Of a stretch of 64,000 nucleotides of DNA, positions 24,853 through 37,428 are shown piece after piece. The position numbers were made by a program, and so were the translations under genes. How positions within the stretch are numbered: the stretch's first letter is position 1; each line of letters begins with the position of its first letter. Origin of the DNA: Polyodon spathula (taxonomy: Eukaryota > Chordata > Actinopteri > Acipenseriformes > Polyodontidae); contig NC_054553.1 of NCBI RefSeq assembly GCF_017654505.1, forward strand, positions 1,478,501 to 1,542,500. Direction: 5' to 3'. The notes under the pieces are model-generated. The model searched no databases, was not told the origin of the DNA, and saw only the letters and a program-made list of their open reading frames with translations.

Positions 24853-25131
24853 CCTTTTTTATTTTTTTGTAATATTTTTTATGCTAAAGCCTTCTCTCCT
24901 CTGTTCTCCAGTAGATTCAAATCCCAACCCCCACCCCAAAGACAATGTGTCATGTGTGAAACTCTTCTGTCCTCAATTAGCAGCATCTAATTTCTTTGAG
25001 CTAACAGCGATGTCTGTTTTTTTTTTTTGTGTTTGTTTTTCAAAGACGGTGGTCATGAGGAATCATGGAAACACAGCTTTGCACACTGAACACAACTCTC
25101 CACTTGAGTTTTTGTTCTCCCTGCCTACAAT

Positions 25132-25180
25132 GATTAATGATCACAGTTTTACATTTTTCCATCATTAGGCAATTACTCAA
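25132..25180. promoter_or_regulatory. Bipartite motif copy B
   Basis: CTACAATGATTAATGA ending at 25140, and AGGCAATTACTCAAA from 25167. Both halves match copy C over 14-15 bases. Confidence 0.4.
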
Positions 25181-25535
25181 ATAGCTGAAATATTTTTCTC
25201 TAAATTGTTTTGTGCTGCGCGCAATTTTCCTTACACTTTACCTGTCGGTTCTGTCATATGTCATTTTTTTTTAACAGAGCAGAAATAACTGGCACTAACC
25301 GTTGATCCTTTCAATACACAACTGCGAACTAGAGGCTGCTAATACAATTGAACACGTTACCCTTTTGCACTTTCATTATGGGTGGCAGAAGCAGCATATA
25401 AATTTCAAAGTGATTACTCATGACCTTTGCACCTATTTCAACAGTGTCATCTTAACAATAATATAGTCATGGTGAAGGAAAGATGGCGTGATTCTGCATA
25501 ATGTACATTGGTCAAGAAAGGGCTGATTTATTGAT

Positions 25536-25679
25536 GATACCTAATGGGCTTGTCTGATACTGACCAGAAAACATCTCTATGGGCTTCTCAAAGATACTTC
25601 CCCACATGATACCTCATGGGCTTGGCTGATACTGACCAGAAAACATCTCTATGGGCTTCTCAAAGATACTTCTCAACTG
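25536..25679 (+). repeat. 72-bp direct tandem duplication (two copies)
   Basis: Copy 1 is 25536-25607 and copy 2 is 25608-25679. They start GATACCTAATGGGCTTG and GATACCTCATGGGCTTG and share a long identical centre (GATACTGACCAGAAAACATC and onward). Only a few bases differ, so the duplication is fairly recent. Confidence 0.9.
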
Positions 25680-26030
25680 TGGCAGGTTGTGCCCACTGTG
25701 GCAAGGTCTGCAACAGTTACTGAAGTTGATATAACATTCCCTAATGGCTGCATTGCATCTTTCTTTTCACATATCTTACAGCACAGTAGCTTCAGAATGC
25801 GCTGCCAGTGATGACAGTAACTGCAGCCAATGGCACCAATCCAGCAATGAAGAGCTGAGAAGTAATGCTGTATGTGCTTTGAAAACATCTACACCTGGGA
25901 GCTTTCTCCTCAAGACATGTTGTGTTATGTTAGGTTAACTACTTTCGCAATAGCTTCTTGCACACCCGGAGATTTCTGTGTAATTACAGCAGACACACTG
26001 AACTGGCACAAGGCTCACCTGTCAACACTG

Positions 26031-26866
26031 CATCACATCCAGCCACAGTGTTCAACACTGCATCACATCCAGCCACAGTGTTCAACACTGCATCACATCC
26101 AGCCACAGTGTTCAACACGGCATCACATCCAGCCACAGTGTTCAACACTGCATCGCATCCAGCCACAGTGTTCAACACTGCATCGCATCCAGCCACAGTG
26201 TTCAACACTGCATCACATCCAGCCACAGTGTTCAACACTGCATCACATCCAGCCACAGTGTTCAACACTGCATCGCATCCAGCCACAGTGTTCAACACTG
26301 CATCGCATCCAGCCACAGTGTTCAACACTGCATCGCATCCAGCCACAGTGTTCAACACTGCATCGCATCCAGCCACAGTGTTCAACACTGCATCGCATCC
26401 AGCCACAGTGTTCAACACTGCATCGCATCCAGCCACAGTGTTCAACACTGCATCGCATCCAGCCACAGTGTTCAACACTGCATCGCATCCAGCCACAGTG
26501 TTCAACACTGCATCACATCCAGCCACAGTGTTCAACACTGCATCACATCCAGCCACAGTGTTCAACACTGCATCACATCCAGCCACAGTGTTCAACACTG
26601 CATCACATCCAGCCACAGTGTTCAACACTGCATCGCATCCAGCCACAGTGTTCAACACTGCATCGCATCCAGCCACAGTGTTCAACACTGCATCGCATCC
26701 AGCCACAGTGTTCAACACTGCATCGCATCCAGCCACAGTGTTCAACACTGCATCACATCCAGCCACAGTGTTCAACACTGCATCACATCTAGTCACAGTG
26801 TTCAACACTGCATCGCATCCAGCCACAGTGTTCAACACTGCATCACATCCAGCCACAGTGTTTCAA
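26031..26866 (+). repeat. 30-bp minisatellite, 27 full units plus a partial one
   Basis: The unit is CATC(A/G)CATCCAGCCACAG followed by TGTTCAACACTG, repeated at exactly 30 bp from 26031. Copies are almost identical apart from the A/G site at unit position 5 and a few single changes (26119, 26790, 26793). Each unit contains a 15-bp palindrome, CAGTGTTCAACACTG (7-bp arms around one C). Because 30 is a multiple of three and the unit lacks stops in several frames, open frames of 290-321 codons appear on both strands. There is no sign that any is a real protein. It is not a CRISPR array, as there are no unique spacers. Confidence 0.97.
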
Positions 26867-26869
26867 CAG

Positions 26870-28532
26870 TGTTGTGGTTTTAATGGTTCGGTTAGGATAA
26901 TAAGCATCGACATGCAGTTTTGAAATGAGTTCCTTTAACTCTAGCAACGCACTTTCCCATTTAACAGTTTAAGGTACTCATCAATCTGTCCTGCTCCCCA
27001 AATGTTTAGCCTGTGACGTATTGAACTTTTTTCAGACTCTCACTTGTTTTGCGTTTGTGGATGTAATGCTCAGCCTGTTCCTCACTGAACCAATGTGTTT
27101 ATCTACTTAGTTTAAGGGTCATGAGCAAAATTTGAAATCATGACTGTATGTGCTAACCACCACTGCCAAGAGTTGTCTACCTTTTCATTTTTTTTAGGAC
27201 AAAAAGCATATGTGCTGATTTTTTCTTTTTTCTTTTTTTTTAAGCAGATCCTTACTTTTTTTTCTCCAGCTCATTTATCTTTTTCACAGCTAGAAGATCA
27301 ATAGTAGAACCTGACATCTTCCGAGGTGCCGGTTCCCCTCTAAAAGATTTCAGAGTACACCCAGCCTAATTTGAATGGCATGTAACTGTGGTACCTTCAT
27401 GTTCAAGACCCAAGGGGGGTGCCAGGGAAACAAGATACATTTCCCAGACAATGTAGAATAGATCACTCCCTTAAACATACCAGATAGAAGCTGGAGAAAC
27501 TCTGAACCAGTAGGGGATGAATGACTGTGGAATGTGCGTTCCATATGGGTTCAATAAGAAGTCCATTATTAATTCACATGTGAATTATGTTTGAAATGCA
27601 AAGCTCTTAAATGTATTAAACTACTTACTGTGTTATTTTTATTCTGTATGATTAAAATAAAGTTTGATATTCATGAAACCTGTCTGTGGTATTATTAAAG
27701 AGCGACTGTATGAATATAAAACTGTGTTTTACTATGTTTTAAATACACATTATGAACATCACTCACAGTCATTTTTCATTCAAGGGACCAAAAGTTTCAT
27801 CTGAATAACAATGCAGGCGCCTAATTATAAATCTGTGATCCGAAAACATGTACTTTGATTGGTTAACATCAGGCCATTTCTCGTTGCAATATACTTGCCA
27901 CGTGTTTGAATTTAATATAAAAAGGGAACCATAGAAAAGCACAATTTAACAATATACTGCAGTAAATCTAAATTCGGTGTTATCTGTCTGATAAGAAGAG
28001 ATTGTCTACAAGTCACCATCTTAAATAAAAATGAAAAAAAAAATTCTTGAAGTAGTTTTTGGGAGGGTAAATGACCCTTTCATTCTGCTGTCTTGTCTCT
28101 GAAGTTGTATACATAAGTGCAGGTTGCATTTACTCCAATGTCCATTTGCACTCGATTCAAAAACAACGTCTTTTATTTCAAGTGCTTTTAGGTACGGCTG
28201 CTTTTAAAACCCTGTGAGATCATCAAAGGGGCTGACATTAAAAGCTATTGGTACTTCACTGTACAATGAAGCATGATTATTAGAATTCCAGGCTGCATTG
28301 TGGACTCTACAGTTCCAAGCTGAATTCTATCTTTCTGTTGACCAAGTGGAGAGATGTTGGAGTTGGAGGTCAAGCGCAAATTGCTTTTAGCACGGTAATT
28401 ACGTTAATTATGTTAATTTGAGACACTCGGAATTATCCTTTAGAATGCAAAAGATTGTTTAAAATTGGAAGAACTATAATTAATGTCAGTCTTTCAAAAT
28501 TAAACCAGTACCCCTTTTCCTTTCTTGTTTTA

Positions 28533-28541
<9 letters not shown>
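26870..28541. other. No gene seen
   Basis: Unique AT-rich DNA. At 27857-27928 a GATTGG (inverted CCAAT) lies about 70 bp before an ATATAAAAAG TATA-like word, but no transcript evidence follows. Confidence 0.55.
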
Positions 28542-28577
<36 letters not shown>

Positions 28578-28592
28578 ATATATATATATATA
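28542..28592. repeat. (TG)n(TA)n compound microsatellite
   Basis: About 16 TG units followed by about nine TA units. Confidence 0.97.
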
Positions 28593-28694
28593 ATCATGCT
28601 CCACAGATGTTTTTTCCTGCAAGGAGTTAGCACAGGAAGATATGAAAGGTAAACAATCCAATTTTGCCTTAGCGCCGTCAAAACAGCATATCTA

Positions 28695-28742
28695 CAATGA
28701 TTAATTATAGCAGTTGTACTTACCTGAGGCAATTACTCAAAC
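28695..28742. promoter_or_regulatory. Bipartite motif copy C
   Basis: CTACAATGATTAATTA ending at 28707 and AGGCAATTACTCAAA from 28727. It is the closest partner of copy B, with a spacing shorter by seven bases. Confidence 0.4.
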
Positions 28743-30433
28743 TTTTCAGGTCTCAACTTCTTTCCTAATCAGCATGTATTAACATATACAGCAAGGTGTT
28801 GCGTGGAACCATCTGATTTCTCATTTGCATCGTACAACTTTGAAAAGGTGCCATCTCTGTGTTTCTTAAACCCTGCTGGTGGAGTCGAAATCAAGGATGA
28901 TTTGCATGTATGGCATGTATTATTTACCATGTGATGAAGTAGTTAGCATGGTTCCCAGCCTGATTCCTAGCAGGGTACATTCAGCTCAGGCATGTCCTCC
29001 AGGAGGAGTGTAGACCAAGCAAGCACCTGGTGACAAATAGATCGCCATGGTGACTGATGCTGAGTCCTGTTTATTCCTCTGGAGAGAGGGGTAGGGGCTG
29101 CCAGCACTAACAGCCTATTGAAGTTCATTGTGACTGTGTTTTTGTCAGGTGAATAAATAGGTCACACATGTCACTACTCACAAGCAGGATGCAGATGCAT
29201 GTAGATAAAGCATAGCCTGTTTCCCTTTTCTAGTTTGTATACCTGCTTTAGGCATTAATTAAATTGTAATTACACTCATAGTTGCATAGTATCTGCACTG
29301 TTGCCCACATGCCCTTGCCTCGTCTGATAAGTTTAGTCACATGGTAGTAACTACCCTGCCGTGTAATTAGTTTCACTAAAAATAACGTTTTTTGGATTGT
29401 ATTTGTTTATTAGCCGTAAAGATTAGGTACCAGTGTTCTGTATGTCCTGCATATTCAAATCCAAGCCATTATCTACGCATTACCAGGTGGCAATACATAC
29501 AGGTGGCCTTTGACAGTTTACTAATCTCTCAGCAGTTAAACATTAAACTAGTTCTACCAAGCAGCTTGCAAAGATGCTTGTCGCGCCTTCTGAAGGTTAC
29601 AGCCGGTTACTGAAACTGAATTTCGGACCTAAACAGCCAGACAACAGCTTTGCAGGCCACATGAAGTAGATTGGAAGACAATAGTTTGATGATCATGGTG
29701 CTGTCACATGGCCTGTGAATAACTGACCTTCCCTAAAAAATAAACTCCCCTCCGCCACAGGCGCAACACTGCTTGACGTATGGCTTGTCAAACAGCATTT
29801 TAATCAGCTCTTGTAGAAACACATGGATGCAATTTCTTAAATTCTTTACAGTTATTAATAAAATTAGCATTTTATTACATGTGTCTGGTATCTTAACTCT
29901 TTCTAAAGGAGTTCTAAATATATATATATGAGATCAAACAGAGACAAAAAACGAATGCATTTATTTTTTAACATCTGCCAGTAATAAGCTAATAATTACT
30001 TACTCATGCAGAGATATTTTTTTACTTTGTTGTTAAAACACAAACAATAGGAAGTATTGTTAGAAACGTGTATGTTTATCTAGATCAGGAATGAAAAAAA
30101 CATTTTATTAAAAAGCTGCCATGTAAGACAGGAGACTCATTTTGGATTGTAAAGGCTAAGCTAATACACTTGAAATCTTGCACTGTGCCTGTATGGTATT
30201 TGGAAATGTTGGCTGAATTACTGTCAAGCAGGGCACGCAGAGTTGAGCTGTCATAGTAATTAAGCAGTGCAACCTGAACTTTGGAGCGTGGTTGTGATTT
30301 AGTAATTGCATGTTTTAATGAGTGTAAGTGCTGCACTGAAAATGGTTGAATATACTGTGGCCTGAAAACTAGAAATGTGATTGGTTAAAAAGCAGTCCAC
30401 TAGAAACCAAAGGTAATATTTCTCTACTTGACG
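28743..30433. other. No gene seen
   Basis: Unique DNA with no recognisable repeat and only short random open frames. Confidence 0.6.
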
Positions 30434-30617
<184 letters not shown>

Positions 30618-31264
30618 CAGATGCATTTTGTAATGCTTTTTGTCGTCTCTTATAATCCCAGTCATTCAGCAGTCTGCTCTAATGGGTCAAGGCCACCTTC
30701 TTAAATCTACAGTGTTTTATCTTGTGCATAAAAACATGAAATCCATCTTGAGACACTGGGGTAGGATTTGTGTGTGGTCAGAGCACGCTAATTACAAGAT
30801 AAAGTGATAGAAGTTCAGAGCCAGCCTTGAACCCTCATTCATCTCTATCTGATGTTTCGTCGAGGTACAGAAAATCAACCTCAGGTATTGTCTTCACAGC
30901 CGACCATTTAAGATGTACCTGATTACTACAGAAACTGTAGAGTGCAATTGAAAAATGGGGTGGAAATCCTTTACAACTTGGCAGGTCTTTAATCCTTTGG
31001 AAATTGTTTTCACATTTCCTAACACATTCTTTATTGCAGGATTAGGGACTGAATATTAGATTTGTGACAGTAGAGGAAATCTAGATTTTATCATAAAGCT
31101 GTTTTAAATCCCTTTTTTAGTTTGCCATGCCTTGCCTTAAGAAAATCACAGAACTGAAAACTTAATACTGTTTTATTATTGATGTTTAAAGACAGCAAAA
31201 ATTTGTCATTTCACAAATGAAAACATATATTTACCTGTATATATTAACATGACCACCAAGCAAC

Positions 31265-31304
31265 TATATTAGTTTTGACAAGGCTATATTAGTTTTGACA
31301 AGGC
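31265..31304 (+). repeat. Perfect 20-bp tandem duplication
   Basis: TATATTAGTTTTGACAAGGC occurs twice in direct succession with no differences. Confidence 0.97.
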
Positions 31305-31350
31305 TTTTATTATTCAAACACATCAGGAAGACACAGCGAGCAGTTTGTCA

Positions 31351-31351
<1 letters not shown>

Positions 31352-31380
<29 letters not shown>
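31352..31380. repeat. (TA)n microsatellite
   Basis: About 14 TA units. Confidence 0.95.
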
Positions 31381-31387
<7 letters not shown>

Positions 31388-31492
31388 CGAAAATATTTAA
31401 ACTTTATTAATATTTACAACACATGAATGTGTTATAATTACAAATATTATTTTCTATAAAAAGATGTAATTAAATAACATTGATATATATAT

Positions 31493-31571
31493 TGTAACAT
31501 TACGTGCTGTATTTACTAAGTAACTACTATGTAAATGCACGCTAATTTAGAAACTTAATGTAAAGTGTTAC
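31493..31571 (-). mobile_element. MITE-like family, outer arm (right end)
   Basis: TATTTACTAAGTAACTACTA followed by TGTAAATGCACGCTAATTTAG and AAACTTAATGTAAAGTGTTAC is the reverse complement of the outer arms at 14660 and 32445. The end GTAAAGTGTTAC mirrors the TTAACACTTTA start at 32447. Confidence 0.65.
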
Positions 31572-32444
31572 TCTTGCTAATCAGTCAGCTTAAATTAAAT
31601 ATAAATACAGTTAAGTGCAGTTGCTTGGGGTACATCCTCATATGCTGTGGCTTATCCAGCCAATGTGGAGTGCTGAAAGCTGACACCAGCACACAACAAG
31701 CAATGGACAAGACAAAAAAACTTGAGGAAGCCCTGTATATATGTTGATTGAATGAATCCATTCCCTGTGCTCTTATATATAGAAATAACGCAATCCCAGC
31801 TGAACGAATGCATCGCTGCAGGGTGTCAGTGTTGTGGTCTCTTGGACCGCACTCCGGGAGCATCTTTAGTATGTCTCATTGTATCCTACCTCACATTGCA
31901 GCCTGTCAGCTTAGGAATCTAACCATTGTAAGTATATTCAATATTCACAGCCTGAAGTCTCGCCCCATGTTGTAGCAAAAACACTCTTTTGTGCGCGATA
32001 ATACGCAGATGAACCTAATCTTTCTTCATTCTTAGGTTTCAGAACCTGTTACAAATCTGCTGCACACAAAGGAGTTTCCAAAATATATTACAAACGAGTA
32101 CTTTTTCTGGTGTAATATTCAGTCCAGTAGCTGTGAGCTTGATTTATTATGTTGTCACTTTATCTACCCCAAAGTTAGGTAAGTAAGCTTGAAGTAATAT
32201 TTGCTTATCTGAACTCTGAGCAGAATAAAATGCATTCTTCATTCATGTGACCCTTGCCATGTGCATTTATATGGTGTATTCATCAACAGACTAGGCTTCC
32301 AGTACATTGATATGGAGAGAGAGAGAGGATTTCTTGATTTACATTAATGATGCCTCCTACTGCTTTCTGAGTAACTTTGCTTTGTGTTTCTCAATTATGG
32401 TAAGATGATTTGCAGAATACATATGAAAAAAAAACATTAAAATG

Positions 32445-32625
32445 TGTTAACACTTTATATTAATTGTCTCTAATTACTGTGTATTTACATAATAGTTAGA
32501 GAGTAAATACATGTGTACATAATTACAGTGATAATAGGCATAGTTACAATGTACAGAAAAGGGTTAGGGTTAGGTTGTGAGTACGATTAGGTGGCTTAGG
32601 GTTAGGTTTAGAATTAGGGCTAGAG
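32445..32625 (+). mobile_element. MITE-like family copy with telomere-like interior
   Basis: It starts GTTAACACTTTATATTAA, continues through TCTCTAATTACTGTGTATTT, ACATGTGTACATAATTACAG and AGGCATAGTTACAATGTAC, and so carries both outer and inner arm sequence. It then passes into degenerate TTAGGG repeats (32559-32621: GGGTTAGGGTTAGG, TTAGGGTTAGG, ATTAGGGCTAG). The copy at 35437 also has AAAAGGGTTAGAG after the arm, so the G-rich block belongs to the element and not to a telomere fusion. Confidence 0.65.
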
Positions 32626-35436
32626 TCAAGAGTATATAGACAAATAAGGAGGATGTTCTGCAGAAAATAAATGTTGACATCAAAACTTGCCAGTAACAAC
32701 AATTTTAACAAATCAACAATCACCAAACAATTGCTGTTTTTGTGTGGCAACAGGTGTCAGTCAGGCAACAGTCCACTCCGAATGGGTCCCACTGTATAGA
32801 AAAGCTGCAGAACGATTGTCGATCTTTCCAGTGGCAATGACTAGGACTGCAATGCACTTACAGTTACGCTACGTGAATGCGGGGCCAGGCGCCAGTTTGT
32901 ATGTGCAGATTTATACAAAACCTTGTGTCTATAAATAAAGACTCACTTCCTCTCCACCTATGGCAAACGGAACTCATGACCTTACAGTTCTATGGGGAAA
33001 AATACAATTTGACAGTAAGAAATGCATTCTTTATCTGGGGGATTATACACTAAACTGCCCAAGGGTTACCGCATGCAATCCTGATGCAATTCATTTTTGA
33101 TTCGAGTTACCTGGCTATAACCTCCAAAGGATAACAGATGTTACCCTCGTTTATGTATACAGAGGAAGGACAATCCTGGGATGTCAGAAGCCTGTAAAGA
33201 TATCGCAGGAGAGGAAACATAGTTATTTTGTAATGTGAAGCAATGAGTGCTGTGACTGCTTCAGTTGCTCAAAGCGATTCCTGGTCTTTTCATAGTGTTA
33301 TCAGCAGACAATCATCATGGGACTCCTTCCCTGGAACCAGACTACTACCTTTACCTTCAAGGTTACCCGGCTTTGTATGGAGGGTGATCTATAGATGCAC
33401 ACTCTACATAATGCTAACTAGGTTCAATTTTAGTTCATCAACTACATTTTTTACCGCCGAAAAATTACATTGGGTTGCTGAAAGCACAGTGTTTGGCAAA
33501 TTATTATTTTTTATTATCATTTCTGTATCTACCTGAATGCAATTTAACCAGAGGACCCCGATCTGTTCCAATATCCATTATGGTAGAACCGTCACATTCT
33601 TAAATGGAACTGCAGCAGCAACCTTCCAATGGTAGCCTGATCTGTTTTGCAAGGACGTTTTCAGAGGCATCTGTTTTTGTTACTCAATAGGACAGGTTTC
33701 CAATTGCTGGGTGGTCTTTTTCCTAATTACAGGGATTACTACATAGTAACTATTGGTGGCATGTTTTTGTCTTTGCTAATGAATAGGAAGCAGCTGTTTT
33801 TTTTTTTTTTTTAAATGTAATAATTATAGTTTGTTGGCTTTTAATCAGCAGGTGTTGACTAACCACCTTTGCCAGTGTTTGTCTGGAAGCAGGTTTGATC
33901 AACAATTCCTCAGCATGGCATAAATACGTGATATGTTAGAATAGCAAAATTAACAAAATTGGGTCTAAATCAGTGGGTGCAACTTTAAATTCCTTCAAAT
34001 TGAATATTATAGGAACAGTATCTAAAAACGAGCTAGTTTCTAGTATCTATGTTTATTTTTCATTTATACTAGAATGACAATGGGAATGTGTGTACTATGA
34101 ATTCTGGAATGACATTATCTAATGTCTCTGTCAATATCATGTATGGTAGCTGTCTGTGTGTGCATGCCAACTATCCTTTAGCAGGTATAAACTCTGTACC
34201 ATATCCTAACAGCAAGGGTGCTGCATCTTTTTTGATATGTATGTACAGTATATGACATAGAATGAATATGCATCCTTTTTTTATTATTCAGCCAGCAGGT
34301 ATTTCATGCATTTAAGAAGTGGATGCTAGTGGATACTAAATCTAGTGTCATCTTAACACGATTTCTTATTAAGAAGATTGCAGCCAAGCAACAAAATGCA
34401 AAGCTGAGGGTAATTATTGTTCCACAGCTGCTAGCGAGGTGTTAGTCTCCCAGTTTTGCATGGTGTGGAGGTGAACTGCTTCCTTAAATTACAAATTGCT
34501 CCCAGCCCCTGTACATTGCATTTCCCCGTATTAATTATCTGCAGGTCTGGATTCAGACATTTTGATAGTATAATTACACTTTCCTCGCCTCTCCTGCCAC
34601 CATATTGCATTAATGAGTTGCAAAGTTTGACCGTAGACCTTGCACATTCCCCGGGATCAAATTCACAATTTCAGACTGGGAAAACTCCCCCGATGCTAAA
34701 CTCTGGGTAGCATTTGCATCCCATAAAAAATTCATGAGCATGTTTTGAAGTGATAATGATGCCTTTCTCACTTCTATCAATTAATTTTGATTGAAATATA
34801 TGGTTACGCTCGCTGAGGTCCACCACAGCTGGAATTCACAGAGAAAAAGGTTAAAAAAAAACTGTTTTAGAAGAGCGAGGGACTCTGCTTTCTCTGTTTC
34901 TAATAATTAGCTTGAATCACAAGTTGTTTGCACTTTATATCATTCAATAATAACGTGTTCCCACCCAACCACCCCTGCAAACAATGTTCTTAACATTGTC
35001 CAGTTTATAATTTAATAACACAAGCAGTTATGAAACTGTCATTCACTCACATTCTGAGTAGAGATGGAAATGGACTAATAACTGGTAGTATTAATGGTTG
35101 TAAAAGCACATAACATGCCTGTTTGCATCAGTCCTTTAATCTCTAAGTGGAAGTTTAAGTAAAAATATCTATGTAATGTGCATATTTGCATTACAAGGTA
35201 GAGTTTATTTATTTTTGTTTGCTTTATGCTGGTGCTTGTAATTGGTCAGTACTTAGTGATACACTCAAACTACAGAAATGACACTTTGTGGATTCAATTG
35301 TTGACTAGAATTATTACCCTTTCTAATGTGCTTTTTTTATATAAAATGTTTTATGTAGGGTTGTATAATAATACTTTGAATGTCACAATATATTTTGTAA
35401 AATGTGAGCACAAAAAGTGTGGTAAGAGTTTCCATT
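32626..35436. other. No gene seen
   Basis: About 2.8 kb of unique DNA. It contains several homeodomain-like TAATTA words at 34500-34930 but no gene or clear repeat. Confidence 0.55.
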
Positions 35437-35590
35437 GTGTCTCTAATTACTGTGTATATACATAGTAGTTACTTTGTAAATACACACGATTGCAATATTA
35501 TTATGCAATGTTATAATGTACGTAATATGTACATCTTTTTGCACAAAATATACACATACACAATTGTATCATAAAAGGGTTAGAGTTATA
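35437..35590 (+). mobile_element. MITE-like family copy, left part
   Basis: GTGTCTCTAATTACTGTGTA, then ACATAGTAGTTACTTTGTAA and ATACACACGATTGCAATATT, follow the family order. It ends in AAAAGGGTTAGAGTTA like the copy at 32445. No right half is seen. Confidence 0.6.
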
Positions 35591-37403
35591 TCATAAAGGA
35601 CATGAAGCAAGATACTCGATTGCCCAGTTAAATAATGAATACTTGGCATGTATGCGGTTAAAATCTGCAAGCCTACTGAAGTAGTTTTCCAGTTAAAATG
35701 GACCAGTGCTGTCTTTTATTCATATTGAAATCACTTGTTAGTGCATGCAATGATTTAGCAGAGATCCAGATGAGCCTCAGTAAAACATATATATTTTTGT
35801 ATAAAACTGTTTTCGTGCTCTGTAGCTCCATGTCAGGCTAGACCAGCACAGTTCAGACTTCAGGTCAAGAGTCACACAGGTTCTTCCAGATCAAGGGGTC
35901 AATTACAGGAAAGAAACACAACACCCGTGCATAATGTCATATTCTGTGGATCGGTCTGGAAGAACATGATGTTTTTCAAAGGCAACAAAATATGCTCAAA
36001 GCTTTTCTCCCTTGGCAGCTAAGATGAAACCATGCATTCAGCATTCTGTGAGAGCTGGTATCTCCCTATAGTCTGTCTTTTTGATGGCTGTTATCCCTAC
36101 AGATGTGTTTAGTGTAACCTAGTAAAGTAAAACAATTCAAAAAGGGCCTTGTAGGCGGATACGGCTGCAGGTTCAAGAATTTAATTCAAGTGACTTAACC
36201 TGGTTTGCATGGTTTCAGTTTATTAACAGCACATGTTGACTCAATTCCAGTGTCATGGATCAATGAGGTAAAACAAGCATTTCTGGTGGCTTCATTGGTG
36301 TACTAGTATAGAGTACTGATGACAGTTACTGTGTTCCTTAGAGATTTGGATTGGGCTGCTGTCAAAAACATCACTGTATCTCATTAATACAGACAGAGAA
36401 GAGCTCTACCATTCTATTGCAGTGTCAGTCAATATACAGATATTAATATTCCTTGAAATAAATTAACACATTATTTCTTCACTCAACTAACAATAGATTG
36501 CTGACATCAAAAGAACAAAGAAAAAAAAAGGTTAATCTTGTTTTAATTTTTACCCAGAAGGTTCAAACAAGACTGTAAATAGCTGCTAAAACAAAACACA
36601 ATCAGCACATTCAGACAGTCCGGGCCAGTTGCAAAAAATACATACAAACTGCAGGCAGCTGTGGGGCGACTTGAGTGACGTTTCCTGAACTGTACAACAA
36701 ATAATTCTGAATGTCTTGTTGTGCAGAACATATGGGATCAGCAAAATGGTTTTGTGATTTTCCTGCAGCTGACTGTTTTCTGAATACTTTGTCAGGAAGA
36801 GCATCCAGATGGAACTAACTTTGTCTGGAAAAATCAAAGTGCCTGGATGGCGGTGCCCAGCTGATCCCGTCGGCACAGTGAACTGGGTAAGGATGCTGAT
36901 GAGTGGCAGCCTGGGGTAAACCAATTGAGAAGCTGTCATGTTTAAGTTGAAATCAGGCTTTTATACTCAAACAAGATTTCTTGGTGTCTTGTTCAGCCTT
37001 ATTTACACCCTTTTTCACAAATAGAAAGCAGATGGTGCTGAAGAGACATCTTCAGATTCAATAATAAAACAATAACAAATAAATAAAGACATCTGACTTT
37101 CCAGATGTGGGGTATTTATGAATTTTAAATTCAGAGTTTATGAAAATGTTTTTGTATTTGGATGTGTCTAATTATTTCTTGTAGTTTGATTGAACAGCGC
37201 CACAGGAAAGAAGGCAGGTCATACAACTGCCCTCTATTTTTTGTTTTATGTTTTTGTCTTAAACGTATATAGAATTTGTGTTGCCGTATATCAAATAGAT
37301 GTGCATAATGCAATTTCATTTAAATGAACAACATCACAGTTCACAAATTGACCACACAGGTGCTCAAGAAGCTGAATACTGGTGTGTCATAATAAATGTA
37401 TAC
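35591..37403. other. No gene seen
   Basis: Unique DNA. The 117-codon minus-strand frame at 36586-36939 has no recognisable domain. Confidence 0.6.
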
Positions 37404-37428
37404 AAAAAAAAAAAAAAAAAAAAAAAAA
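37404..37428. repeat. A homopolymer
   Basis: About 25 A. No SINE or LINE body is recognised upstream. Confidence 0.95.

Noticed and set aside
26031..26866. CRISPR-like regular repeats
   Set aside because: The 30-bp units are directly adjacent with no spacers, and the surroundings are vertebrate. It is a minisatellite.
27857..27928. CCAAT plus TATA-like promoter
   Set aside because: Both words are common in AT-rich DNA, and no downstream exon or conserved start region is visible.
32559..32621. Chromosome-end or fusion telomere
   Set aside because: The TTAGGG units are few and degenerate, and they sit in a dispersed element that has the same block elsewhere.
37404..37428. Poly(A) tail of a retrocopy
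   Set aside because: No gene, SINE or LINE body is recognisable upstream of it, and no target duplication is visible.
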